Below are positions 45,646-55,699 of a stretch of DNA of 64,000 bases, piece after piece (position 1 is the stretch's first letter; each line of letters opens with the position of its first letter). A program made the position numbers and the translations under genes. The stretch covers positions 27,557,009 through 27,621,008 of the forward strand of contig CM040100.1 in assembly GCA_022496805.1 (NCBI GenBank), given 5' to 3'. The stretch is from Pohlia nutans. Lineage: Eukaryota > Streptophyta > Bryopsida > Bryales > Mniaceae. Under the pieces are notes generated by a model. It worked only from the letters and a program-made list of their open reading frames with translations. It was not told the origin of the DNA and did not search any database.

Positions 45646-46611
45646 CCAATTCAGTATTTTAAAAATTTAATGAACTTGAATAAACTTAGTGGATGAAGTA
45701 GAACATACCACTACATTCTGCACGTGATGAGGAGATCGTGGTGGAGCCTCTCCCACGATGCAAGGTACTGGGAGCCCCGAGCCAGTGGCCAATGCGCAGG
45801 AAAATGGTATTTGAATACCCTGCATGTCAATCCATTGTTACTATCGAGTTAGAACTTTTCTTGTTGAGCCTACCGTAAACCTAGAGCTTCTAGATTTTCA
45901 TATTGAGATATTGAGCAAATTCTTGATTGACTTAATTGAAAGCAAATTGAGAATTGGACTCGGCACTAAGGCAATTGAGACTGGTCATTTACAAATTTAC
46001 TTGTCCCCCTCACATTCTCAAGAACACTTAGTGCTCTCACGATTCATTCTAATGACTCGGTATCCAACTCAGAACTCAGTCTTTACGATCACCACAAACA
46101 ATTATGGCATTAGGCAATCTACTCCCACTTCAACAGTCACCCCACATTCTCAACTGGGCTCGGTACTCTCACGCTTGTTACTTGTTACTCATCAAAGTCG
46201 TCACTCGTTAGCGCCGTCATCCTCAAGAACTCGTCACTCCTCGACCACTACACATGCGCTCGTCACGAGACTTAACTCCTCAACCATTGACTCATGAGTC
46301 TCACATTCTGGAGTGATGGCCATCCATGGATTTCAAAAGCTTTTAGATAGCGAGTACAAGTACCAGGACTGTGGGAGTGGCGAGTCCCGTCGCAGTCTGG
46401 ATCTTGTGATGGTCGAGTGACGACTCCCAGTGCGACTCCCACTGCCACTGCCATTGCCACTGTGAATCCCACTGCCTCTACCATTGCGACTCTTACTGCG
46501 AATCCCACTACCACTGCCACTTCGACTCCCACTGCGACTGTACGCCATGACGAGTACGCCATGACGAGACCCGGGAGTACGTGCACTCGCGTCACATAGA
46601 GTCGTGCACTC
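45646..46611. other. No gene recognised
   Basis: The frame at 45824-46297 is long (157 aa) but has a Ser/Thr/His-rich tail from CTCGTCACTC repeats and no domain. From 46380 the sequence is built of GACTCCCACTGC triplet-like repeats. Confidence 0.4.
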
Positions 46612-46943
46612 CACTATATCAAAACATGGTAAAAAAAAACGCACTCAAAATTGACTGCGGTTCTTTTTGCCACGTTTTTGTGCATGCGCGCGTAGTGGGC
46701 TGTTAGCTTCTTTTGCAATTTCTGACTACAATTTTTAGAATTTTGGGGCATGAAATATATCGTTAGAGAGGTATTGAAAATACCTTTCCAATGATATATT
46801 ACACACCCTAAAGTTCCAAAAATTGCACTTGGAAATTGCAAAAAACAGTGGCTGCGCACGGAGTGGGCCTGCACAAAAACATGGCAAAAAGAACCGCAGT
46901 CAATTTTGACTGCGTTTTTTCTTTACCATGTTTTGTTATAGTG
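46612..46943. mobile_element. CACTA-type MITE, 332 bp, 3-bp target duplication CTC
   Basis: The ends are CACTATATCAAAACATGG and the complement of CACTATAACAAAACATGG, flanked by CTC on both sides (46609-46611, 46944-46946). Inner sub-terminal arms include AACCGCAGTCAAAATTGAC-type inverted motifs. The centre holds the same GTGTAATATA hairpin found at 12 and 34 kb. It is non-coding. Confidence 0.9.
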
Positions 46944-48470
46944 CTCGTGCTGCGTGGAGTGACGAGTTGCATGCAGTGCGCGCACTCGCGCTGCATGGAG
47001 TGCGCTATGTCGAGTCACACCACTGCGTGACGACTCCAACTGTAGTGTTGGACATATTGCTAAGAAATTCCCACTACCACTGCCACTGCAACTCCCTCTG
47101 CGATTGTACGCCATGACGAGACATGGGCGTATGTGCATTCGCGCTGCGTGGATTCGTGCACTCGTGATGCGTGGAGTACGGGCACTGGCGCTGCGTTGAG
47201 TGCGCCATGACGAGTCACACCACTGCGTGACGAGTCCCACTGCAATGTTGGACATATTGCTAAGTGATGGTGCTGATAAGCACGAGCACTGACTAGAGCA
47301 AACAAGAGCATCACGACATCGAAAAAGAGCATCACGACTGCGAACAAGATCATCACGACAACAAAAAAGAGCATCACGACAGCGAACAAGAGCATCACGA
47401 GCTTTCGGGAACAAGAGCATGACGAGCGAACAAGAGCATCACGAGCAAACAAGAGCACAAACTTACGTGAAGCAGAGAATGGAGGCGCTGAATTTTCCCT
47501 TGCAAACACCGTATGTATATTGGGATTCCGTGAGCTTGTTGGACCCTATCCACAGCCGGCTAATTGAGTTTGTGCTTTCACTGGTTGAGATCACCTCTAC
47601 ATTCCCGGAGTTCGTGTGGCCACTGGTTCACTGCGAGATAATTGGGATCAGGGCGCAACACTGGCTTGGCTAATTATAACCGAGCATGCTAGAGATTTTG
47701 GCTGCTCGTTGAGTAACGTGAAGGGTCTCCGCAATTCGAGTGATGTGAGTGCTCGTGCCATGACTCGCCACGACTCCAAAATTTGGGACTCCCACCATGG
47801 GACTTCCGGGACTCGTCACGACTCCACGCAGTGGGACTCCCGGGATTCTTACTCCCGTCACTCCCGAGTCTCTTACTCCCATCACTCCCGAGACTCCAAA
47901 ACTTTTGACTCCCGGGACTCCACCCACATTGCCCAACACTTAGCATAATTTCCAAAAGCTTTGGAACTTCATTATGCAGTGGGACTCGTCACCCAGTCCG
48001 ATGGGACTCCCACTCCAAAACGTTAAGGCACTCCTCATGGCCAAGCACTTAGAAATTCTACGTGTTGGGCCGTGACGACTCCCATGGCATTGTGGAGTCC
48101 CTTGAGTGAGACTCCCATTCTAAGTGTTCAGACTCGTCACGACTTTGGGACTCGTCACGACTCTAGGACTCGTCACAACCCTGGGACTCCACAACCCTAA
48201 ACCCTAAACCCTAAACCCTAGAACTCGTCACAACCCTGGGACTCCTCATGACTCCAAAACTTGGGACTCTTACTCCCATCACTCCCGGGAGTCGCAGTGG
48301 GATTCTAAACACTTTGGGACTCTCAGGACTCCCACGGGACTCGTCACTATGGGAGTGGGACTGTCACGCCATGGGACTAGCAAGATATAGTGTCTCAAAG
48401 CTTTGTGACTTTCACACTTTGGAATCGCTGCTTCAAAATTTAGAAAGCACAAAAAATTATGTGTAGGATA
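46944..48470. repeat. Low-complexity region with GACTCGTCACGACTCC motifs and a 24-bp minisatellite
   Basis: The minisatellite at 47278-47465 repeats CGAACAAGAGCATCACGA about eight times. The remainder is dominated by CACTCGTCA, GGGACTCC and GACTCCCA in both orders. A frame at 47476-47673 (MEALNFPLQTPYVYWDSVSL) is not repetitive and could be a gene fragment, but has no domain I can name. Confidence 0.7.
48190..48222. repeat. Interstitial telomere-type repeat, CCCTAAA
   Basis: About four and a half units of CCCTAAA in ACAACCCTAAACCCTAAACC context. This is the plant telomere unit, but with unique sequence on both sides, so not a chromosome end. Confidence 0.85.
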
Positions 48471-48479
48471 GTCACTTAC

Positions 48480-48779
48480 TGTGTTTTCTCCGTCACCTTT
48501 GCAAATTAATATTTCCGTTGATGGCCCCCCTGCGTCGTTGAGTGGAATCACTGTTTTGATTATACTGCTGCTTGCCAAATCTACAACGTCGTCTTTGCCA
48601 AAATTTATAGCCTGTGGTAACCCAAAGTCAGTCTCAGCTAACCTTGATCTAGTCTTCAATTGCCTCATTCGACTGGCCTCAATCTCTTTCCTAGTCGAGT
48701 ATACAGGCTTCGGTTTCTTTCTTTTCTTTGTCTGCACCCTCTCACTCTGTCCCTTTGTGTCATGGTTTCGGAGTTGCAT
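48480..48779 (-). CDS. Possible first exon of an unknown nuclear protein
   Basis: From ATG (48779) about 100 codons, with a basic segment (TKKRKKPKPVYSTRKEIEA) that resembles a nuclear localisation signal. It ends at a perfect GTAAGT donor at 48479. The next exon would lie in the low-complexity region, and I cannot find it. It diverges from the FCP1-like gene on the plus strand, with less than 200 bp between the two. Confidence 0.35.
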
Positions 48780-48844
48780 CTGTCCTCTACGTTGCCTTAA
48801 ACATCAAACTCTAAAGTCCTATCTTTGGCTTTGACATAAAATTC

Positions 48845-50743
48845 TTGAGTCTGACTATCAATACGTTGCACACGAAGCAATTCTCAAAATCGATCACTGG
48901 GGCCGAATCTCTTGAAGAGAGATTGCCCCTTCTGGTCAAGGGCGCCTTGGAGTCCATTTCAGGTCCAAGGCCGTTGCAGATGATTGATCCATCCCAGATC
49001 AACGTTGCTCAATTGATGCTGACGAACCCAACAGCTACGTCAGCTGACAGTGGCGCTGCAATTCGCTCGGTGCCTTCCCGGTCGGCAACGCAAACATCAA
49101 CTCACGGGAACCCTCCATCTCCAGGTCCCGCCTGTAGAGGTGATCGCAGCGACGTCGATATGGAAGAAGAAATCACTCCAGCGCCACCAGTGAACATGGA
49201 CGTCGACCAGCCCGGGGACGGCGAAGGCCTAGAGACTACTGGGAGTCCAGTCACTGGTTCACTACCAGGTTCACCTCGATGAACGATTTAATTCTTCATT
49301 TAGCTCGAGCCGAGTTAAACTTCCTTTCGTGTGATATCCTGTAGAGTCTTTTTAAGCACTGACAATGACATTGACATCAGACATTTTGTAATTGTAAATC
49401 TCTACTGCAGAGACTCTAATTAATACATAATTGCCTTCTTACCGAACATTCTCTTTTGCATATGCCCAACGCGCAGGCACTCGCCATGTTCCCTTTGTGC
49501 ACCACGATCATCCGTCTGCTGCTTTGAGTTTGGCACCTGCGTCTAGTCCTGACCGTGTGCCCGCTGATGCTGAACAACCGCAAGTGAATTCTGCAGTAGA
49601 AAAAATGCATAGACTTTCGGGGTCTCCTGATCCGGAAGGTGCTCAAGGGACATTCCCTGAAACCGGTACCGATGAGCCGGACACTGATATCCTAGATGAT
49701 GTCCTCCTCGAGGTCCATATACCTAATCCGGCTACAGTCCATCAAGAGGCTCGGTCTTCACCAATAAGCACTTCGTCGATTCATGTAAGTCGTTCGAGTT
49801 CCTTGATTTTGTTTCCAGTGTTTCGAGGTCCTTTCATTACTGCTTCGATTTAGTTGCCTCGGTCTCGTAAATGTGACATCACAGCCCAAATAACTGTCTG
49901 CACATTTGTCTGTCCGCATCTGAACAGGGGAGAGTTCGTCCTCTCAGTCCAGTAGGTGCAGCAGAGGAGCTCGTAGGTCTTCCGTTCAGGTCCATGGTGA
50001 ATGGCAGGTGGCTCAATATCATCCTGGACCTGAATGGGATACTCTGTGTCTGTAAGGAAAGGAGATACCTGCCCAAGGAGCAACTCTACAACGATCTATC
50101 GCAACCTCACTTTGCCGTGCTTCCAGCGGTGGTGGGTCCTAAGGCCGTCTACGTTCGGCCACACTGTCAGCCGTTCCTCCGGGAGTTAGCGTTAATCGCA
50201 TACATCTCCGTATGGAGCTCAATGGCCAATTCCACCACTAGATTGATTTGCGAGTACTTATTCCATGGATTAGAGCCACCGCTTCATATCTTTGGTCAGG
50301 AATTCTGCGAGGTCATCAAGTGCAGGGGCGTCCGAGGGAAGATAACAAATTTCAAAGTGAAGGGAACCAACAAGGATTTGTTTCTGAAACCCCTTGACAA
50401 GTTGTTTGATCTTACAAATTCCAAATTCAGTAGTATCAATACAGTCATAGTGGACGACAGCCCTGAGAAGCATGTTCTCAATGAACCAGAGAACGTTGTT
50501 CTCCCTCAGACGTGGTTGGAAGGCAATGATGGTGCCAGTGATAGATTTCTAGTGGACGATCTGATGCCTTGGATTCAGCGCCTACATAACAGCAAGGGGC
50601 AGGGGTTGTTGACCTTTCAGAGGAATGATAACATTGGACGTCGGATACTGATCGAAGAGGCGGATACGAGTGAATACGATGAAGTGGTCAATGCGATAGA
50701 CAGTTCAAAGAACATAGCTAATGAACTTCCAAGTCGCCGATGA
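48845..50743 (+). CDS. FCP1/SCP-like HAD phosphatase family protein, altered DxDx motif (copy 1)
   Basis: Well-supported exons are 49477-49784 (acceptor GCGCAG, donor GTAAGT) and 49928-50743 (acceptor GAACAG, stop TGA). An upstream frame at 48845-49282 is a likely earlier exon with a Ser/Pro/Asp-rich, disordered sequence. The last exon holds the whole FCP1-homology domain. It has LNIILDLNGILCVC (nucleophile Asp kept, second Asp of DxDx replaced by Asn), YVRPHCQPFLREL, VWSSMANST, and NTVIVDDSPEKHVLNEPEN, the conserved second Asp pair and Asn. Plant FCP1-like proteins with DLNG at this site are known, but their activity is uncertain. The family acts on Ser/Thr phosphates, classically of the Pol II CTD. 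A homologous gene lies inverted at 54.2-55.5 kb. Confidence 0.78.
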
Positions 50744-51011
50744 TCCTAGAATTCAGACATTCAAATCTTGTGTAGCCTATTTTCCCTTACATATCCCGAC
50801 TCCTACTTCTATTTGTATTCCAAAAACTTTGTACGAACCTGTTTATGATGTGCTTGTCACTCCACAGAATTTGGTTAGTTGGTCCTTGATTGTACATGAT
50901 TCTTTACCTCGAGTCGAGCTGATTAGTATATTTGTCGCTTGGTTTCACGCGCCTTCGTGTTTAGCGAGTGGGGTCCTCGCTGAAGTACGCTCTAACGGTT
51001 GTTGCTCTTCA

Positions 51012-52007
51012 GGAGTTGCCCAGTTGTTCTATGCCAGTGGCTGACTCCCAGCACCAATGTGTTGCGTCCGTTGATTCAATTATGGACTATGGACAATACG
51101 CAATATCGCAGAGCGGTTTGGGTCATATCATGTATTCAGCCGCTACCGCGCAGTCGAAAATGGACTTTTCTACGTTGCCAATTGAAGATGGTGTTGTAAA
51201 TAGCCCTCTGGACGGAGGGAAGCGTCCACGTCCTATCAGCTCCCCTTCCCCACTGAAGTCGCGCACCCGCCCATCATCGCTAGAGTTTCGTTCTGAAGTG
51301 GAGAAGTCCACTCAAAGGAAGTTATACGATGATTTCAATTGTGGTCTTCCGTCATCCGAGGTACCCGGACCACCTACATCGAAGCTTCACGATGATTCTG
51401 AGATGCAGGAGGACCTCATTATGATAGAGGTACGTGTGAAGTTAACTACTCATGCATTTCGTGCATCTCATGCTTTTATTGTGATGGGATATTAGCATAT
51501 ACTCATACATCTATCACTTGGATGTAGTCTGCAGGTGGGGCTTCCAAGTTGAGAACCAGTGTATCTGACTCTCGGGCTGTGAATCCTACACCATGTTCCG
51601 CATCTTCCCCATTGGGCCCTAAACCGTTGCCACGCCCTCGGGCATCTTCAATACCTAATCGGCAATCTACGAAACCTATCGGGAAATCAACAGTCCCGTT
51701 TGCACCTACCCTACCCCGTGTTGATGTGCCTCTTCGTGCACCCTTGCGTACTCGACACCCGTCATTGAATGAGGGTCTTCGACAGACTCAGTCACACGAC
51801 GGATTCAGAAGAAGATCCGCTCCTGTTCGAAATGAGTGGGAGGAACGGATGTTGGCGCAAAGAAGGCGAGAGATTGCGCAACAACGATGTTCGATGTTTA
51901 CCTTCCATAGTCGTGAGATGTTGAAGGCAGTAGCTGAACTTCATTTGAAGGCAGATGCTAAACTGAATGCCGATCGCATTCATGATGACGCTGGGCATTC
52001 TATTTGA
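51012..52007 (+). CDS. Unknown protein paired with the FCP1-like gene (copy 1)
   Basis: Two exons, about 51012-51429 (acceptor CTCTTCAG, donor GTACGT) and 51528-52007. The first carries SVDSIMDYGQYAI and KMDFSTLPIEDGVV. The second carries VDVPLRAPLRTRHPSLNEGLR, then an Arg/Gln-rich helix (ERMLAQRRREIAQQRC). All these blocks recur in the gene at 53.2-53.9 kb, so they are under some constraint. The protein looks disordered with a basic C-terminal helix. I recognise no domain. It follows the FCP1-like gene by about 270 bp on the same strand in both copies, which suggests a linked unit. An initiating upstream exon is not located. Confidence 0.55.
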
Positions 52008-53214
52008 AATTACTATTCGGACTTACGAGGAGCATACAGATTATGCACCACTACAAAGAGAGAGACACTTGATATAGTCGAGGTCTTGAGATTTTGAAGG
52101 CGTTAGAAGAGCTCAAGAGTAGATCACATGCTTTAGGGTAGTCTACTGTCGTGTACAGATCCGTAGTCTAGATGTGTATTTTGGACCTAATTGCACGCTT
52201 TACAGTAGCTCCTACTTATAACGTAGAGCAGTTCTTTATAAATTGTATATTGCTTTATGCGGATATTATAAATAAACATATATTACGTTACATTTCTATG
52301 ACGAGTACCATAATTCTATTGCAAAGTAACTTGTTCACTCGATTTTAGTTGCATAATGGAATCAATTTCATGGATAATGTGACTCATCGGAACTCTCATT
52401 TTCAGAGTATACTCTCATTTTAATGAATATGATGTTTAAATATTAATTTAAATTTGTGGACATTAAACATCATAAAAATCCTTGGATGACTTTAATGCTT
52501 TTATGCATTAAATTAATATTATTTACAATATTTACAACCTCTCTATAGTTTTGGTTCAAAAATTTGTATTTACTTTTTAGGATTTTTACTTGATTCGGTG
52601 CATTATAATACAACGAAGTCTATACTTGAATTTTCTACCAAAGGTGTAAATTGCAATAAAGCAAGGTGGAGTTAATTATTATCATACGTGCATCTAAATT
52701 TAGAAATTTTTGCTACACCTTGGTGATCACTTCCGAACAGGAATGTGCATTAAAACACTAAATTTTAAAATATTCCCTAAAAATACATAGTGGAGTAGAT
52801 ACTAGACTTGGCTAACTCCATTTTGTTAGTTTAACTCAAATAACATAATATTCATTAAAATGAGAGAATTCCAGAATAATGAGAGTCCAAAAAGTGTTAA
52901 CCCAACCCAAATCGGAGCACTAACCATTCCATATATAAGCTGAAACAATAGAAAATGGACACACTGAAGATCAAATTGAGTACATTTAATACAAGTAGGC
53001 AATAAAAGATTAAAGAAGTGACATCTATTTATAGTAAGTATAAAATGAATATTCATTTTTTGTGTTTTTGTATTGCGGGACTGTAATTGAATCATGATAA
53101 TGTCTCATAATGCGAGGAAAAAGAATGGGCGCAGCGCAAAATCCTATATAAAAACATCAGCTCCACGTTTTTTATAAGTCTGTATAGTAATCGCAAATAA
53201 AATGCCTAGCGGTA
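52008..53214. other. AT-rich spacer between the inverted gene pairs
   Basis: No gene. At 52080-52140 a duplicate of the partner-gene C-terminal exon can be read (LEILKALEELKSRSHA), matching the last residues of copy 2 better than those of copy 1. The remainder is AT-rich. Confidence 0.5.
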
Positions 53215-53925
53215 TCATGAATGTGATCGGCTCTTAAGTTCAGCTAGTGCCTTCAAGATCGCAGGACCACGAGTATAGCCGGTCCACTTCGAACATCGTT
53301 GTTTCGCAATCTCTCGCCTCTGTTGCTGCAGCATTCGTTGCTCCCACGCATCTCGATAAGGAGCGGAGCTCCTTCTGGGTAGAAGTCCGTCGTGTGACTG
53401 AGTCTCTCGAAGACCCTCATTCAATGAAGGGTGACGAGTACGCAAGGGCGCACGAGGAGGCACATCAATACGGGCTTGAATTAGAGGAGGCGGGTTTGAT
53501 GACAGCATCGCAGGGGGTTTTCGGATAGCATTTAAAGTAGCAGAGAACTTGCATCTATTCGGCATGTCGGAACCCTGCAATACACTGAAATGTATAAGAA
53601 AATCGCAAGGCAAGTCCTTGGAAGAGAAATAATAGTGCGAGCAAGCGAGACGTAGAGGGTTCCCGTGACCCCAGAGGAGAAGGAGAGCGCACGGACAGAG
53701 GACGCGGCCCACCGTTGGGGGGGCTTGTCACTACACCATCCTCAATTGGCCTGGTGGAAAAGTCCATCGTTGACTGGGCCGTAGCTGCCGAGCACATGAA
53801 GTTTCCTTTACTGAGTATAGCATACTGGCCGTAGTCCATGATAGAGTCGACTGACGCTGTGCATTGGAGGTCAGTACCGTGGACCGGAATCGCAGTGGCA
53901 TACCTTGCCTGAAGAGAATTAGTGA
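53215..53925 (-). CDS. Unknown protein paired with the FCP1-like gene (copy 2)
   Basis: Mirror copy of the 51.0-52.0 kb gene. The first exon (about 53925-53650, after CTCTTCAG) carries ASVDSIMDYGQYAI and TMDFSTRPIEDGVVTSP. The second (53574-53215, after ATTGCAG) carries IDVPPRAPLRTRHPSLNEGL and ERQ-rich helix MLQQQRREIAKQRC, ending KALAELKSRSHS. The donor of exon 1 is not clear, and Leu/Phe-rich readthrough past it suggests intron. It lacks the middle segment (QRKLYDDFNCG) seen in copy 1. Confidence 0.55.
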
Positions 53926-54218
53926 CGAGGTCAAATCCCAGTAGCGAATTGCAACGAAACAAAATATTCTAAGCACTAGAGAAGAGCAGAACATGATGCT
54001 AATTGAACAAGAAAGCGATGAAGACATAACAAATCGAAGGGACAACATTCATAAAATTCATCTCGCAAAGTACTCAAGCGGAAATGATGTGAAGGGCAAG
54101 ATATATTACAATTAGAAGGACATATACAGATCAGTCAAGGCGACCAAAAACTAATATGTAGTCTGGAACGGCTACATCACTAGGAAAAGAGAGTCCAGCT
54201 ATACAACTGTACAATCAA

Positions 54219-55465
54219 CTAGGACCTAGGCAAACTACGGGATGCGTGTACAGCATCTATAAGGGCGTTGTACTGTCGACGGTCGGGCTCGTCGCAGAGC
54301 ATACGTCGCCCAATATTGTTGTTCATTCGGAATGATGACAACCCTGGGCCAGGACTACGATGGAGACGTCGAAACCATGGAAGTAGAACATCATGGAGAA
54401 AATTGTTACTCGCACCGTCCCCGACGTATGACCAAGAGTCAGGGAGAATTACATTTTGGGGCTCATTCAGAATGTGCTTAATAGGGCTATCGTCCACTAC
54501 AATGGTGTTTGCAGACGTGAATCTACCACCATATCCTGTGAACAACTTGACGAGATTCTTAAGGAACAAGTCCTTATCAGTGCCAGGCACTTTGAACGAG
54601 GACACCCTGCCATGCCTATCCCTACACTTGAGGGTCTCGCACGAGTCTTGGCCAAGTACAAGGGAAGGGAGCTGGATGCCACGGAAAAGATATCGAACTA
54701 CCAATTCAGTGGTAGACTTCCTCATAGAACTCCAGACGGTAACGTCAGCGATCATGCTCAGCTCCCGGACGAACGAGAAGCAGAGGGGGCGCACGTATAC
54801 TGCTTTGGGCCCCACTACAGCCGGGAGAACGGCTGAGTGCGGCGCATTGTAATCGTTAAAGGGCGGGGACTTGGATTTCCAATCCTCGCAGACGCAGAGG
54901 ATTCCATTCAGGTCCAGCACGACAGTGAGCCATTTTTTGGGCGCTCTAGGCAGTGGCAAACGAATGACCGCCTCCGAAGAACCTCCACGAGAAAGAGGAG
55001 GACCGGATTCCTAGCGACAACGGGCAGACAAATGTGCAGCCAATTATGATCCTGAACTGGCACATTTCGGACGACATCGCAAAAAAACAGTAAACGATCG
55101 AGGCGAGCACGAAGACAAGCAACCAGAAGATCCAGCCATCACTAAGAAACTAACGAAACGTACCTGAAGGCCGGAGGACTCGATTGACTTCGCACTGGCC
55201 ACAGGTGTGACCGCCGAAGGTGCACCTCCGGCGACGTTTAGAGGGCGGGAGGTCGAAGTACGTGTAGGCTCATCCAATCGCGCACTCTCCTTAAGTCTAC
55301 CAGGTGGCACAAGTGTTTGAGAGGACGGAGGGATGACAGGACAAGGGGGGACCCTAGGCGAGGGCGGACTGGGCTCCAAGGACGAACTGTCCGGAGTAGA
55401 TTGTGGTAGGGGATGCATAGCAGAAGGCAATTGAACATGAGACACATTGTGGGCACGGATGGAGC
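54219..55465 (-). CDS. FCP1/SCP-like HAD phosphatase family protein, altered DxDx motif (copy 2)
   Basis: Exons 55465-55164 (acceptor ATCGCAG, donor GTACGT) and 55010-54219 (acceptor TCGCTAG). The FCP1-homology domain is complete: LTVVLDLNGILCVC, AVLPAVVGPKAVYVRP, VWSSMRKST, NTIVVDDSPIKHILNEPQN. As in copy 1, Asn replaces the second catalytic Asp, and the substitution is therefore ancestral to both. The Pro/Ser-rich upstream exon matches copy 1 at its borders. It is followed on the same strand by the partner gene. An earlier exon between 55470 and 55690 is not resolved. Confidence 0.78.
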
Positions 55466-55699
55466 CTGCGATGACAATAGATGAACAGAAATTCCGAGTG
55501 AGGAGTATATAAATTAAAATATGGGCCAAAAATTTGAAGTACAAAAAATGTTGCTGGAATAAATGTCCTAAGTGCACTTCTCAACAAGGAGTTGAGTTTC
55601 CTAAATATTACAGCCGTCTATACAAAAATACTACAGAGTGCAACCTATGATACAAATCAACTTGAGTCGAGCTAAAACTATACAAATGACATCGAGTGA

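Noticed and set aside
45824..46297. 157-aa plus-strand frame
   Set aside because: The second half is Ser/Thr/His from CTCGTCACT repeats. No domain or homologue is seen in the window.
48190..48222. Chromosome end
   Set aside because: Only about four telomere units, with unique and repetitive DNA on both sides.
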